64,000 nucleotides of DNA, from positions 16,121,379-16,185,378 of the forward strand of contig NC_064771.1 in the NCBI RefSeq assembly GCF_011397635.1, written 5' to 3'. Under the pieces are notes generated by a model. It was not told where the DNA came from. It made no database searches and saw only the letters and a program-made list of their open reading frames with translations. Both the position numbers and the translations under genes were made by a program. Source of the stretch: Epinephelus fuscoguttatus (taxonomy: Eukaryota; Chordata; Actinopteri; Perciformes; Serranidae). Positions 23,696 to 39,955 of the stretch are shown here, one piece after another. Every line of letters begins with the position of its first letter. The stretch's first letter is position 1.

Positions 23696-23834
23696 TTGAG
23701 AAAGACGTAAGCGTTCATTGGTTGATCTCATGACGTATCAGTATTCTTGCCGCGGATTGGCCAGAGAGCAAGCGCTCACCGCTCAACACAGTGATGACCA
23801 CAGTCTATGGTGAAGACCTAACATAATCACAAGA
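23690..23834. promoter_or_regulatory. Bidirectional housekeeping promoter of med24
   Basis: Two inverted CCAAT boxes (ATTGG at 23717-23721 and 23756-23760), a CRE-like TGACGTA (23731-23737) and CCGCGG (23749-23754) occupy about 145 bases. ATGGCG words with A-rich 5' flanks (YY1/TISU type) sit at both edges facing outward: minus strand near 23688, plus strand at 23834. There is no TATA box. This is the usual layout of a shared promoter driving two divergent transcripts. Confidence 0.55.
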
Positions 23835-23851
23835 TGGCGCACTTTACAAAG
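23834..23851 (+). CDS. Candidate first coding exon of a divergent transcript
   Basis: CAAGATGGCGCA matches 10 of 12 positions of the TISU element (SAASATGGCGGC), which directs translation from very short leaders. After six codons (MAHFTK) there is a strong donor, AAAG/GTAAGAG. Reading through instead gives a basic 60-aa frame ending at 24016. That frame contains a second donor-like GAGAG/GTAAAC near 23889. A possible next exon with a strong acceptor begins at 27302, where the phase-0 frame stays open for 33 codons to a stop at 27401-27403. I do not recognise the product. It could also be a non-coding RNA. Confidence 0.3.
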
Positions 23852-26800
23852 GTAAGAGTCAAAGCTCGACACAAAGTCAAAAAGAGAGGTAAACTCAATG
23901 CAAAAACGTATCGTCCATTAAACCTAGAAGTTACAAACAAAACGCTGAACAAACTGGCGGAATATTTAAAACTTAACATTATTTATTATCAAGTCTGGCA
24001 CTTTTTTTTTAGCTAAACTGACAGTTAGCTAACACACGTTAGCAGCATAGTTAATTTTACTAAGGGAAGCCATTGTAACAGTGACTTAGCCAACTTAGCT
24101 ACCTTCACACAAAAAAGTATATCAAGTCTTACTCTAAGGTAGGGTTAACCTTGTGTGGTACACATTATAATGCCATTTGGTTAAAAAAAAGAAGAAGGAT
24201 TTTTTTGTCATAAAAAGTAAAAAAAAAAAAATGCTTGTTACCTTAAAGCAGGGGCTGTCCATCTAGGTTTTACAGTGAGCTCAGAAAACATCAGTCCCCA
24301 AACTATGAGGGGGTTTAACGTACATGGGAAAAGGAGAGTTTATCAACAGGGAAGCTTGGACAAAAGCAGTACAGTTGTGGTACTAATAGCCCAAGACATG
24401 TAGACATGATTAATCTAATTTAGAATAATACATAGGAATTGATGTCTTAAGGCTGGGGCTTAGGAAGAATGATAGCAACATCAACGTCCCAGCATGTGGG
24501 AAAAGGTGCTGTTGTCAAATGTATTAACAATACACTGGAAACAAACCTCATTGAGGGTCCAACATTATGTATATTGTGCATCTTACTAAAGGAGACTAAC
24601 CTTTCCTCAGAAGTATGTTCCTGGGTGAAACTAGGATAGTGCTGAGACACGGTTCTGAAGAGAAAATCAGTCTCAAAGAATGGAGTGATGAGGTAGCTAG
24701 GATAGTTTCTTTTGAGCAGCTTATTCACAAAGTTATTGATAGTGTAAATGTTTCAGAAATATTTGGGGTCCCTATCTGGAGATGATCGGTAAAGATGATA
24801 AAGATGTCAGTTGATATCTCTGGGTCCTATCCTTGCTCTGTGTGCATTAATGTGTTTATCCTAAGTGGATGAAAATAGGACGCAATATGATGTGGTATAG
24901 ATGTTGCATGACAGCCTGTGCTACACAGTTCCCACAAGAATGTACACACGGATTTATTTTTCCCTGGCACTTTTTTTCATTTGAAAGTATGTGGTTAAGT
25001 TGAACAAAGCTGTTGAATCCTACTGTGTACAGTAGTTGTTGTTTTATTTATGCTTCAGCTTAAATATTTGTTTATTTTATAAAGACATTACTGGAAGATT
25101 TAAGAGCACTGAACTCTTTTTTTATTTGAATGTATAATAATAATAATAATAATAATATTCTACCTGTTCTACCTCAACTTTCCATCTTGTTTTAGTATTT
25201 TTTACTGTTCAATAAATGTTTCTTATTTTAAACTTGAGACCTGTAATATTTGTTATCATTGTGTCTTTTTTTTTTATGTAAATTGAGGGAGCAAAAGCAG
25301 TATCGGCCCCAAATATCGGCTCAAGAAAATCGGCAGTCCATAATCGGTCATCGGCTAAGGGTGATGGAAAAAAATCGGTATCGGCATCGGCCCTAAAAAA
25401 TCCATATCGGTCTATCCCTACCTGAAAGTGCTGTGGATTGGACACTTCTTTGTTGTGGCCATGTCAGGTACCAAGCAGGAAGGTAACCATTCGTTTGCTT
25501 GTTTACCATCTGTATGTAAACACATCAGTTCCGCCTGCATAGTTCGTACTTGATTCATGTCTACAAAGTGTATGACAATCCTGCCATTGTGAGGTGGAAG
25601 AAGAATATGCAAAGCGATCTTGCTTGATTAACCAATATTGTGTGGCGGGCCATATATAGTATGTGTTAGGGATGCATGATACTGTCGGCATGTCATCTGT
25701 ATCAGCCGATATCAGCTTTAAAATGAATCACCCGACATGCTTTTTCTTATTTTGCACAATGAATGAATATTACATACATGGAAAAGTATTGTATTTCATG
25801 TCTCCATCTGCTGGTCGGCCATCACTGTAAGAGCAAGAATGTATAATATGATGTTAATTCCTCTACAGAAGAGAAAATTCATGCCATATGAAATTGAAAA
25901 ACATTAAAAATGAACTCTTTTCAAGGGTTTATTTGTCCAAACGGTACCCTCTGACAACACAGTAACATTGTGGAACAGTCTGTAGGAATCAATGCAACAG
26001 TGTAAGCACATTTTAGTAAACTTTACATAAACAATTTATCAAATCTAACTTTCATATATTCTCTTCAAAGTGTTTGATTATTTGTTTTATATTTAAATTG
26101 CCGATTGTTAGTTTCCTTATGTGTGTCTTTCCTGGCATATTGTTTGTTGTCACCATCTGTTGTGTTGCTGCTGGGTTGCTAGCAGCTTGTTGTCTTCCTC
26201 ACTACTAAATTCTGATTTATCCTGACTAACATCAACTGGGAGCACTCATTTTTCCCTCTTCTTCTTTGAAGAATCATAGAATAATATTGCATTCAGTCTG
26301 TAAATGGAAGAAAAATATGCGTATAGTAGAGGCACATAGTATGCTCTGCAGAAAGGACCCACAAAGTGCACTGTTATAGTAGACTTTACAGTGTCATAGC
26401 CTGAATTGTATTACCACTAACATTAGGGATAAAAAGAAAATTATGATGACTGATATAAATTTAAACAGTATATAAACCTAAATAAACAATAACAAAAACT
26501 TACATAGTGGGATTCCATAAATGTACGATGTTGCTTCAAGGCAACATTTGCATTTCAGCAATTTTCTAATGCTTAATTACTTAATTACTTTTCAAATGAA
26601 GTTCATTAAACAATTAAAAATTGAACTCATCTATTTTTGTGAATCCATTTTTTTCCAGAGCATAAAATGAAAGAAAAAAGACAGTGCCCCCCAAAAGGGG
26701 ACTCAACATGGCCTCCAGAGAGTCATATTACAATAAAAACAGTGCCACTGATTTCCTTAGGGCCCTGTGTCTTTTTTTAATTACTGAAACATAACTAAGG

Positions 26801-27301
26801 ATGTATTGTGTGTGTTATTTCAGATTTTAAATTACTTTTACTTCATTTTTGACCAATCATCTGTTTCATGGCTAACAGTGAAAGGCCTTGTTGTCTTATG
26901 TAACCACCCCATTCAGCTGTGTGATTCACTGCAGTTTCATCATCTTTTCTGTGTGTCAGTTCACGGCTTTTCAACAGGGTTTTTTTTTTGTCTATTATGT
27001 CACACCACAGAGGTGGAAAGCAAATATTTATTATATTTAATATTATTTATCATAGACATAGACAGCAGGCTAGTGATGGAATTTAATGTGTGAGACTATG
27101 TCCAAGTCAAGTTTGAAATTGGTACCTTTATTTAGAGGTTAAAAAACAGTGTTACAGCAAAAACTAATCTAAAAACTTAACTAAACTTAATTCACAACAG
27201 AATACTCCACAAACCACATGTAATTTTAGAAATGTACAGAAGGTGTTTTAAGGTGATTATGGTCTGCATAGTTTTTTTTTTAACTGTCTCCTCTTTTGCA
27301 G
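23852..27301. other. Gene-poor region right of med24
   Basis: AT-rich, with (TAA)n at about 25133-25157 and hAT-like remnants near 25290-25735. No coding exon with family features was recognised. If the divergent transcript at 23834 is real, this is its first intron. Confidence 0.5.
25290..25420. repeat. hAT-like non-autonomous element, TATCGG-rich
   Basis: Repeated ATCGGY words (TATCGGCCCC, ATATCGGCTC, TCATCGGC, GGTATCGGCATCGG) end in TCTATCCCTA. This TATCGG-rich body with an AGGGATR terminus is a common teleost hAT-type element. A second piece at 25668-25735 (TTAGGGATGCATGATACTG, then CAGCCGATATC) has the opposite end, and a faded piece is near 33418-33480. Confidence 0.5.
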
Positions 27302-27500
27302 TTCACGTTAAAAGGGATACTGTTCTCCATATCAAACCACCCAACTTCTGCGAGTGAAGGTCCTGTATTGAGCCTGAGCAACAAAGACTTTCATTCTGCC
27401 TGACACTGGAGACGTTGTCCTGGCCAGAGCGAGGTCTGTGTCCTGGGACAGAGTGATGCCAGCCAGCAAGAGATGATCCATGCTTCCTGGCATAGCCCAG
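27302..27500 (+). other. Candidate cryptic exon
   Basis: A very strong acceptor (T10 run, then CTGTCTCCTCTTTTGCAG) precedes 27302, and CCCAG/GTAGGC follows 27500. The frame in phase with MAHFTK (23834) stays open for 33 codons (it starts FTLKGILFS) and stops at 27401-27403. The sequence has no recognised homologue. The splice pairing is inference only. Confidence 0.2.
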
Positions 27501-28519
27501 GTAGGCTAGGGATGGAGGGGTGATGAGGTTGTGAGGTGTATGTGTGTGTGGAGGTGTATTTGGGTAGAGGTATCTCTGTTGCCCTCCACTGAGAGCTGCA
27601 TTAGAGAAGGGTGCTGACAGATTTGAGTCTACCCCAGGGGAGACCAGAGAGACTGTAGTCGCAGCTCTGTGTCTGTTCTCATGACTTCACTGCTGGGACA
27701 GACCCAGTTTTGCTGACTCTTATTTTCATTCTCTGTTACTGTGGAGCTCACTGGCATTCAAAACCGCCTTACAGTGAATACTTTGGTACTTATTTTTACA
27801 GAAGGAAGACACTGTTCACACTTCACAGCATGCTTTGTTGCTTTTTACAAGTATTATTTTTAATAAGAAGTTTCATCAGTTCTAAAATGTAATTTTATAG
27901 GTACTTTGTGCACCACAAAATACCTCTGAGCTCCACTGTACTGGGCTGAACCACAGCTGCTATGTTCAGACTGCAGCACCATAACACTTGGACTATGCAG
28001 ATTGTATTTATTGAGTAAACTGTTTATCAAATCAGGGGAAACTGGTAGCCAACCCATTAAGTGTCCACATGTATGGTTTGCACAGCCAGGCAGGAGAGGA
28101 GAATTTTTATGAAATAATACGAGTAAATAGAACTAATATTTCATTGCCTGTGCTTGTAACAGTGGACCTACTCTACTCTTTCTGCAGTACATAACTTAAC
28201 TATCTTGGTCTTTCTTAGTCAGTCCCCTAAAACACACTGAGGGCCTTTGGGCACACATCGGTAATTACCAAGGGTTGAGAGGAAGGAAATGAGAGTGGCC
28301 CCCTTATGTCCCCTCAGGTTGTCCAATCATGTTGCTTCATGAATCAGGACAGACTAGAGGCACATACTGTAACCGAGAGGAGATAAGGCACATAATGTGT
28401 GGCCATGTTTAATGCAGCACTCAGGTTAGAACTCCAAATTGCAGCCTTGTCAAGGGTGGACGTTGTCGTGTGTCAAAGTAGGAGACCAATTCTTAAAAAA
28501 AACACTTAGAACATCCATA

Positions 28520-29055
28520 CAGGTGTCTCCACTGTGCAGCGGAGTAGGAGGAAGGCTCCTGTAAAGTTACCGGGCTCTGGATGTGATGTAATTGTTGCGC
28601 AACCATTTTAACCGGGGCGACGCGGCAAAGAACAATAACAACAAAGAAGAAGAAGCAGAAGTAAGAAGAAGAAAGCAGACATAAGAAAGACGATAATCAA
28701 TACGGAAGGAGCTGAGGTGGTTGCTGGCGTGTCTCTTCGTTTACATGGCGGTGGAAGCTATGAACGAGCTAACACTCGTCTGCTGTGTTTTAAAAATGCC
28801 GGCTATTTTGTCGCTTTCTGTTGACGTCACATCCCGCCTTGAGTATATCCAGTCAGCACTAAGTAATCCCCAAGCCCCAGCCAGGAGTCTTTCGGGGCCG
28901 TTCTGAGTACCTACTCCGAGGCAGGGACTTGTTTAGCCCCTGTAAAGGTTCCGGAACTCTGTCCTTTGGGGGTGGTTCCTGCGGTGGAGACATGCACCAA
29001 CAGCCCCGGCCCCATAAAATTACCCCGAAGTTCCTGCAGTGGAAACAGTCCTTAT
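28520..29055. repeat. MITE with GTTTCCACTG-type ends
   Basis: The left end has GTGTCTCCACTGTGCAG and the right end CTGCAGTGGAAACAG, an inverted pair. The interior is GC-rich with ACTCCGAGG, CGGGGC and GGTTCC words, plus a GAA-rich tract at 28638-28680. The pattern matches a short teleost DNA element also seen at 47268-47750. Confidence 0.45.
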
Positions 29056-34072
<5,017 letters not shown>

Positions 34073-34676
34073 TTAAAGGAATACTTCACCCACAAAATGA
34101 CTACTTGTTTATCAGTTAGATATGTCGTGTTACCTTGACTTTGTGAAGAAAACTGTATTTTTTGCAAACCTCGATGGAAAATGACAAATATCTTAATTTA
34201 TTGATTGATTGGGGTCCACGTTTAACAACAGCAAAACTACATTAAACATGAGCTGTCACACAACTTGTGCAGTATAAACCAAGTCTCGTTTATCCAGTCA
34301 TATACTCAGCAATTCCCAAACGCATTTTCGCTAAAACCTTACTGTATAAAACTGAAGTAAAAGTGGAACCTATTTATGCTCCTCAAAGCTCTCTGCTAAG
34401 GTTTTTTCGTGAAAATGAATGTGTTTAGGAACTACTGGGCTTACAACTGGAATAATAAGACTTGGATTAAAGTGAATGAGTTGTGTGAGAGTTTGTAAAT
34501 GGATATAGTTTTGTTGTTGTTGTTAAATCCCCAGTTAATCAATAAATCAATGTGGTTGCTGTTTTCCATGGAGGCATGTGAGAAAAACTAAGTTTTCTTC
34601 ATGACTTCAAGGTCATGAAGAAAATCATGACTAACTGAAATACAGATGGTCAATTGTGGGTGAAGTATTCCTTCAG
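34073..34676. mobile_element. 600-bp MITE with 20-bp terminal inverted repeats
   Basis: AAGGAATACTTCACCCACAA at 34076-34095 is the exact reverse complement of the right end (34654-34673). A TTAA precedes the left end (34073-34076). The right flank is TCAG, so the duplication is decayed or the target differs. Many short inverted segments lie inside. No coding sequence. Confidence 0.75.
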
Positions 34677-37600
34677 TGTGTAAAAACATTAAGGTTTCCT
34701 CAGTTCTGAGGTAGTAGAGGAGTAGAGTAATAATGATCTCTTATTTGTTGTTACCCCATTGATCTGACAAAGTCAGCTGCAGGCTTCTTGGCCAGTTCAA
34801 CAAGGCCAAAAGGCCCCTGGCCGCTGGTTGTTTGTGTGTCACAGTGATTAATTGATGAGCCTTCTTGAATAATTGGCCCGAGACCAGGAAGTCATCTGAC
34901 TGTAGTGACTTCATTCTTGATCTCTCAGCTTTAACCACCCTCCATGGTGATGTATTATCTCAGCTATCACTTCATCATTTGTTACTCACGCTTGTTTGTA
35001 TTGGACTTTACATTTCAATACGGCCCACTCTCAACAAAAGAGATAAAAACATTTTTTTTTTTCACAGTTAGTTTTTAATTGAATAATTTAAATGACTTTG
35101 AATTAAAATCAAAAGCCCAGTAGACATTTTGCTGGACATAGGAAGACTTCTACAGAGGTCAAAGGTTTTTCCAATCATCCCTTTAAGAGAAATACCAGTT
35201 TAATCATGAGCATCTGTGCTGAAATAAAACAACAGAAATTAAATCATTGAAAAGTGAGACAAGAATCATATTTTTGCCTCTCAATAGTGATTTCATTGTA
35301 GTACTCTGATAAAAACAGATAAATATTGATTACTGTATTCTATCAAAAAGGAACTTTGTATAAAAATAAGCAGGTTTGTTCAGCCTGGCTGCTCCCTATT
35401 ATAATTTTTATGTTACTATGCTTTTTACACTATAAACCTTTACACTTAGCTAAAACATTTGCGTGTATTTCTTTTTTAAGGGCTCAGGTGGGCAACATCA
35501 AAGCTAAAACAATCTACGAAAAAATTATTCAGTAGAAATGCTTCACTTTTTTTCTTTATACAACTTAGTAGGTGCAGAGGCAGGCTTCACACATCAGTGT
35601 ATAGAACCTTCCCAGAAGGCAATGCGCATAATACATGTTTGGGGTTGGGTAAAGAACGCTTCACTTATTAGCCAAAAAAATGCTCCTTTTATTTTACTAC
35701 ATCCCACAATTTTCTAAAAAAGCAACATATAACCAAGAAATATCATAGAGTCAAGAATACCGCTAGACTTGAATGACTATAAGGAAAATATTAGTCATTG
35801 TGACCAACATAACAACCATTTTATGGTTCTCCTTTGTGTTTTCATGTTGTCATTTTTATCCTTTAGGTTTCCTTTAACGCATTCGTAATTTTTTATGTGT
35901 GAAAGTTAACTAAAATTGTTCAACAGGGACATGACATCCACATTTTAGTGAGGTAATGGATAAACTGGACTTGATAAACAGTATTTTGTGACACAACATA
36001 AACATGTTGAGGTTTGAATGATAAACTCTCACTAAGAATCTAGAATTAGGGATCATTTTTAAATGCTATTGTCCATGCCAAAGAAAAAAGTTGTCATGCA
36101 TTATAATTGTGTCTCTTAAACTACTTTATATAGTGATAGCAAATGATTGAATCTATAACTACAACTTAAATGTCAAGTTGATTTGGTTTTAACTTTTTAT
36201 TGAACAGGGATTTGCTTTCAGTTATGGCATAATTTTAGTAATGATTGAAATCTGTAAAGAGACCATTTGTGAACTGGAGACTCAAACACCTTTTTGGAGT
36301 ATGACTATCCATTTTTTGAGATCAGTCCGAACTGTTTTTGGAAGATTACCTTGGGAACAGTCACTTTAAAACTTAGTCTGAGCTACACTCATTACTTTGG
36401 TATCAAATCTGAGAAATCATATGCATACAAGTACAATGAAAACTAAACACTGCAGGGTCATTCTCCTCACACTGTGCCTTTCACTTGTTATCTGTGAATC
36501 AAGAGTTATAAATATACCTGTTCAGTGCATTACAAGAGAATCAATGGGATTATGTTTACTAAAATGAATTAGGAAAGGTGTGCTTCAGTTTTTATTGCTT
36601 CTACTGAGACCTTAGTCCAGTATCTTAATTCATTGTAGCAAATTGCTATAATGCATCTAGCTGTCTACACTTGTTTACAGCTGTTTGTAAATGCCAAGGA
36701 ATCAATATGAGGGGTGAAGTAAGAAGCTGTTTTCTCTTTGTTTTACTGTTGCTCGTCATGTTTAGCAGGTTTTTAGCCAAAATTAGTCTTACACACATTC
36801 ATTTTATTTGTAAGAGAATACATTTATCATATAGAAATGAAATTATATTTTTTCATTGGTCTTAAACCCAGGTAAAATTTGATGTTTGACGCTGACTCTG
36901 TTATTAATAATATAAAGAGCAGTTAAATTTACCCACTGCTGATTTAAAATGAATAGAAATGTAGGGCCAGCTAATGAAAGTTGAATAATATGTTTGGACT
37001 ATTCTAACCTTATTAGCATAACGCAAAGTGTTGTAGACACATTTGCCCTTATGATGCTTGTTCGTGTAGCTGTTGGGTGGTCAGAAATAATTCTCATTCT
37101 TGCATTCATCCTGTGTACATTTTATTGGTTTTAGTGGTATGTTAAATTTTGACTATCAATTTAATTTAACTCTCATCAAATAGATAGTTGATAAACATGT
37201 CAGCTACTCTTAGAAATTGAGTTTATGTATTTTATTTCAGGCTAAAAGCATTAGGTCATAACATAACTTTATCTCACGCAGAACTCAATAGGATTTCTGT
37301 CCCCCCATACTATTAACGATATGCATAGATTCATTTTTAAAGAGGACAAAAACAAATGTGATCAATTAATGCCAGTTCGTTACTGCCTGTACAGAATGAA
37401 AGAAAACTTGGTAATGTCTACCAGCATACAGTTTTTAGTTCAACTTAGTTTATTAGATCATTCTTCAAGTTGTGAAATTAAAAGTAAGCTTTAAGGTGCA
37501 GTTATTTGTTGGATTACAAATTGCTGATATTTGGTTAATTTCATCAATACAAACTTGGATATTGCAACCTGTATCTTGCAAAAAAATACATCTTTTGAAA

Positions 37601-38503
37601 CTACAAAATGTGTACTTAAGATGGGTGTGCACCATTTGTGCTTTTGTTTTACCTGATTACTTATCGATTGTACATGACTTGATATGGGTAGGCCAGTGCA
37701 GCCAAATCATGGCGTTGGTGGCTTGTGAGATGTCTGTTTTAAGATAAGATTAAAATATGAGGCATTAAGAGATTATAAATAGAGCCTTTCTCTTTAAAAT
37801 TTAATTTCTTTTCAACAGATTCCCTTATGTGCTTCATGGTGCAATCAATTTTGCCTACTCTCCCTACACTGGTAGATTTTCGAATCTAAAATGAAGGTGT
37901 TGAATTATGTTGTTCTCAGTGGCTCACGGTCAGATGTTTCATCACGGCTCATTGCATCTGAATGCTGCAGTGCACGAATTTTCAATGTGTCACTGAACGC
38001 AAGTCCAGCAGATTACAGCAATGCGAGGGGAGCTTAACAGAAGCCTTGTAACACTATTATTTGTGCCCAAGAGCAAGTTGAAATAGCAACTCGTATTCTT
38101 TAGAGGGGTTTTTGGAAACTGATACTGCACACAAAACATAACTTACCTAAGCAATGTATTTACACCTAAGATTTGATTATAAGGTTCTGTCATAATAGGT
38201 TTTGATGCACTATCATTGAACACTCTTAACTCAAAATGACCATGTGAAAAAAGATTCAAGTTTCCATTAAGGAAGAAGGTCTTTCCCTAGCCTTTTCCTT
38301 GATTGTAGACATTCCTTACCACAATTTTCTAAGCTGTGTACTGCTTTTCCCCATTCCTTCCAGTTAAGTCCCTTTTTACTGTTGACATATTTCTTTCCCC
38401 ATCTTTCACAGTAGTCAGCTTTTCCTATGGCACTTTGCATTGTTCTGCATTTTTACCCTTGGATAAAGTTATTGAAAGTTGACCCAGGGTCAGTGGGTAG
38501 AGG
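34677..38503. other. Gene-poor region, probably including the kcnj12 3' UTR
   Basis: AT-rich with no coding exon recognised. The part nearest 38503 should be 3' UTR of the channel gene on the minus strand, as Kir2 transcripts have long 3' UTRs. I could not choose a poly(A) signal: minus-strand AATAAA words occur near 37231 and 36196, and either would imply a UTR above 1 kb. Confidence 0.4.
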
Positions 38504-39805
38504 TCATATTTCCGACTCTCTACGATATGACCTTTGATCCAGTGCCCTGGTGGCCTGTAAGCGTTCAAACTCATGTCGGCTGTTCCGGTCTGGACTGAGG
38601 TTTGCCAGTGCCCTGCTCCCACCACCTACATCCTCCTCCTCATCATCACGGCTTAGGAAGGCCAGCTCATTTTCATAGCAGAAGGAGTTAGAGCTAGGGA
38701 CTAAAAACTTGTTCTCCACCATGTCCTTGGCACTGCAGCGGGGGGTGGACGGCACCTCGTAGGTTTTGTGAAAGTGAGAGTAATCCACCTTGTACAGGTT
38801 CTTCTCCTCGAACAAGACTGGCTCGAAACGGTGACCCCATAGGACCTCAGAGGCCAAGTAGGAGCTGCGAGCCTGTGTGGTCATGGCGGTCGCTTCAACC
38901 ATTCCCTCCAAGATGACGACAATCTCGAAGTCTGCTGTCTCCAAGTCCTGTTTGCTGATCCCAAATAGGGGGCTCTCCTCATCGATCTCATGGAGAATAG
39001 TGATGGGTGATACCAAGAAAATCCTGTCCAGACCTTTATCAAAACCCACATTAATATCTATCTGGTCTAGAGGAATATATTCCCCCTCGTCAGTGATCCG
39101 AGGTTTGATGAGCTGCGCCCTGACATGGGCCTCTACAATGTGGCTCTTGCGAAGGTTCCCTACTCTCCACATGAGGCACAGCTTTCCATCCCGCATGGCA
39201 ATAACAGCATTGTGGCTAAACAACAGTGTTTGTGCTCGCTTCTTAGGCCTCGCCATCTTGGCCATGATGGCGCCAATCATAAAGCAGTCAATGATGCAGC
39301 CCACTATGGACTGGAAGACCACCATGAAGACAGCCACTGGGCACTCTTCAGTCACACAGCGATAGCCATAGCCTATGGTAGACTGTGTTTCAATAGAGAA
39401 CAGAAAGGCAGCCACAAATCCATTGACTTGTAGGACACATGGAGTGAAGTTGTCATCTCCGGCAGGGTTATCCAGATCTCCGTGCAGCAAAGCAATGACC
39501 CAAAAGGCTAAGCCAAAGGCCAGCCAGGAGACAACAAACACAAGAGTGAAGACTACCAGCATCCATCGCCAGCGAATATCGACACATGTGGTGAAGATGT
39601 CTGCCATGTAGCGCTGTGACTTCTCTTCCATATTGGCAAACTGCACATTGCACTGGCCATTCTTTTTGACAAAGCGGTTGCGGCACTTGCGGCGTGTGTG
39701 GATCTTGCCATTGCCAAAGCCGTTCATGCCATGCATGGTAGTGAGGCGGAGGCCCTCTTCCTCAGATGACACAATGCTGTAGCGGTTGATCCTTCCCACA
39801 CTCAT
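38504..39805 (-). CDS. kcnj12: Inward rectifier K+ channel Kir2.2, complete single-exon CDS
   Basis: Tetrameric plasma-membrane K+ channel that sets resting potential in excitable cells, with strong inward rectification by polyamines and Mg2+ and gating by PIP2. 433 aa. Visible parts: N-terminal [14 protein letters not shown]1 about 82-106; pore helix and filter TIGYG at 143-147; TM2 about 157-182 with the rectification residue Asp173; cytoplasmic Glu225 and Glu300; PIP2-contacting basic run KMARPKKR (183-190); extracellular Cys123 and Cys155, the family disulfide; and C-terminal RRESEI, a class I PDZ ligand. [16 protein letters not shown] and [14 protein letters not shown] fit Kir2.2 rather than Kir2.1 (KPKKRNETLVFSHNAV). 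The start has A at -3 and gives the family N-terminus SIVSSEE. The one oddity is Ser142 where Kir2.1 has Thr141 in the filter. One coding exon is normal for Kir2 genes. A 5' UTR acceptor probably lies at 39955/39956. Confidence 0.95.
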   Translation of the reverse strand: MSVGRINRYSIVSSEEEGLRLTTMHGMNGFGNGKIHTRRKCRNRFVKKNGQCNVQFANMEEKSQRYMADIFTTCVDIRWRWMLVVFTLVFVVSWLAFGLAFWVIALLHGDLDNPAGDDNFTPCVLQVNGFVAAFLFSIETQSTIGYGYRCVTEECPVAVFMVVFQSIVGCIIDCFMIGAIMAKMARPKKRAQTLLFSHNAVIAMRDGKLCLMWRVGNLRKSHIVEAHVRAQLIKPRITDEGEYIPLDQIDINVGFDKGLDRIFLVSPITILHEIDEESPLFGISKQDLETADFEIVVILEGMVEATAMTTQARSSYLASEVLWGHRFEPVLFEEKNLYKVDYSHFHKTYEVPSTPRCSAKDMVENKFLVPSSNSFCYENELAFLSRDDEEEDVGGGSRALANLSPDRNSRHEFERLQATRALDQRSYRRESEI

Positions 39806-39955
39806 GCTCCCGGCGGCGCCTCCAGCTGCAGGGTCAGTGCAGAAGGGCAGGCCCAGAGTGATCGAGGCCCCTCACAGCTTGATCACTGGCTAAGCTGCAT
39901 TTTAGTGAGTCATAGACAGGGAGCTGGGTGGGAGCCTTGTGCTTTAATCCAATCC
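39806..39955 (-). other. kcnj12: Probable 5' UTR part of the kcnj12 coding exon
   Basis: On the minus strand a pyrimidine-rich run ending TGATATTTTCTGCAG stands just before 39955 and looks like the acceptor of the coding exon. A second, weaker CAG at 39826-39828 is the alternative. The upstream untranslated exon and promoter were not identified. Confidence 0.4.

Noticed and set aside
38877..39611. Plus-strand frames of 162, 102 and 78 aa
   Set aside because: They are antisense to the intact kcnj12 coding sequence, which has full family conservation.
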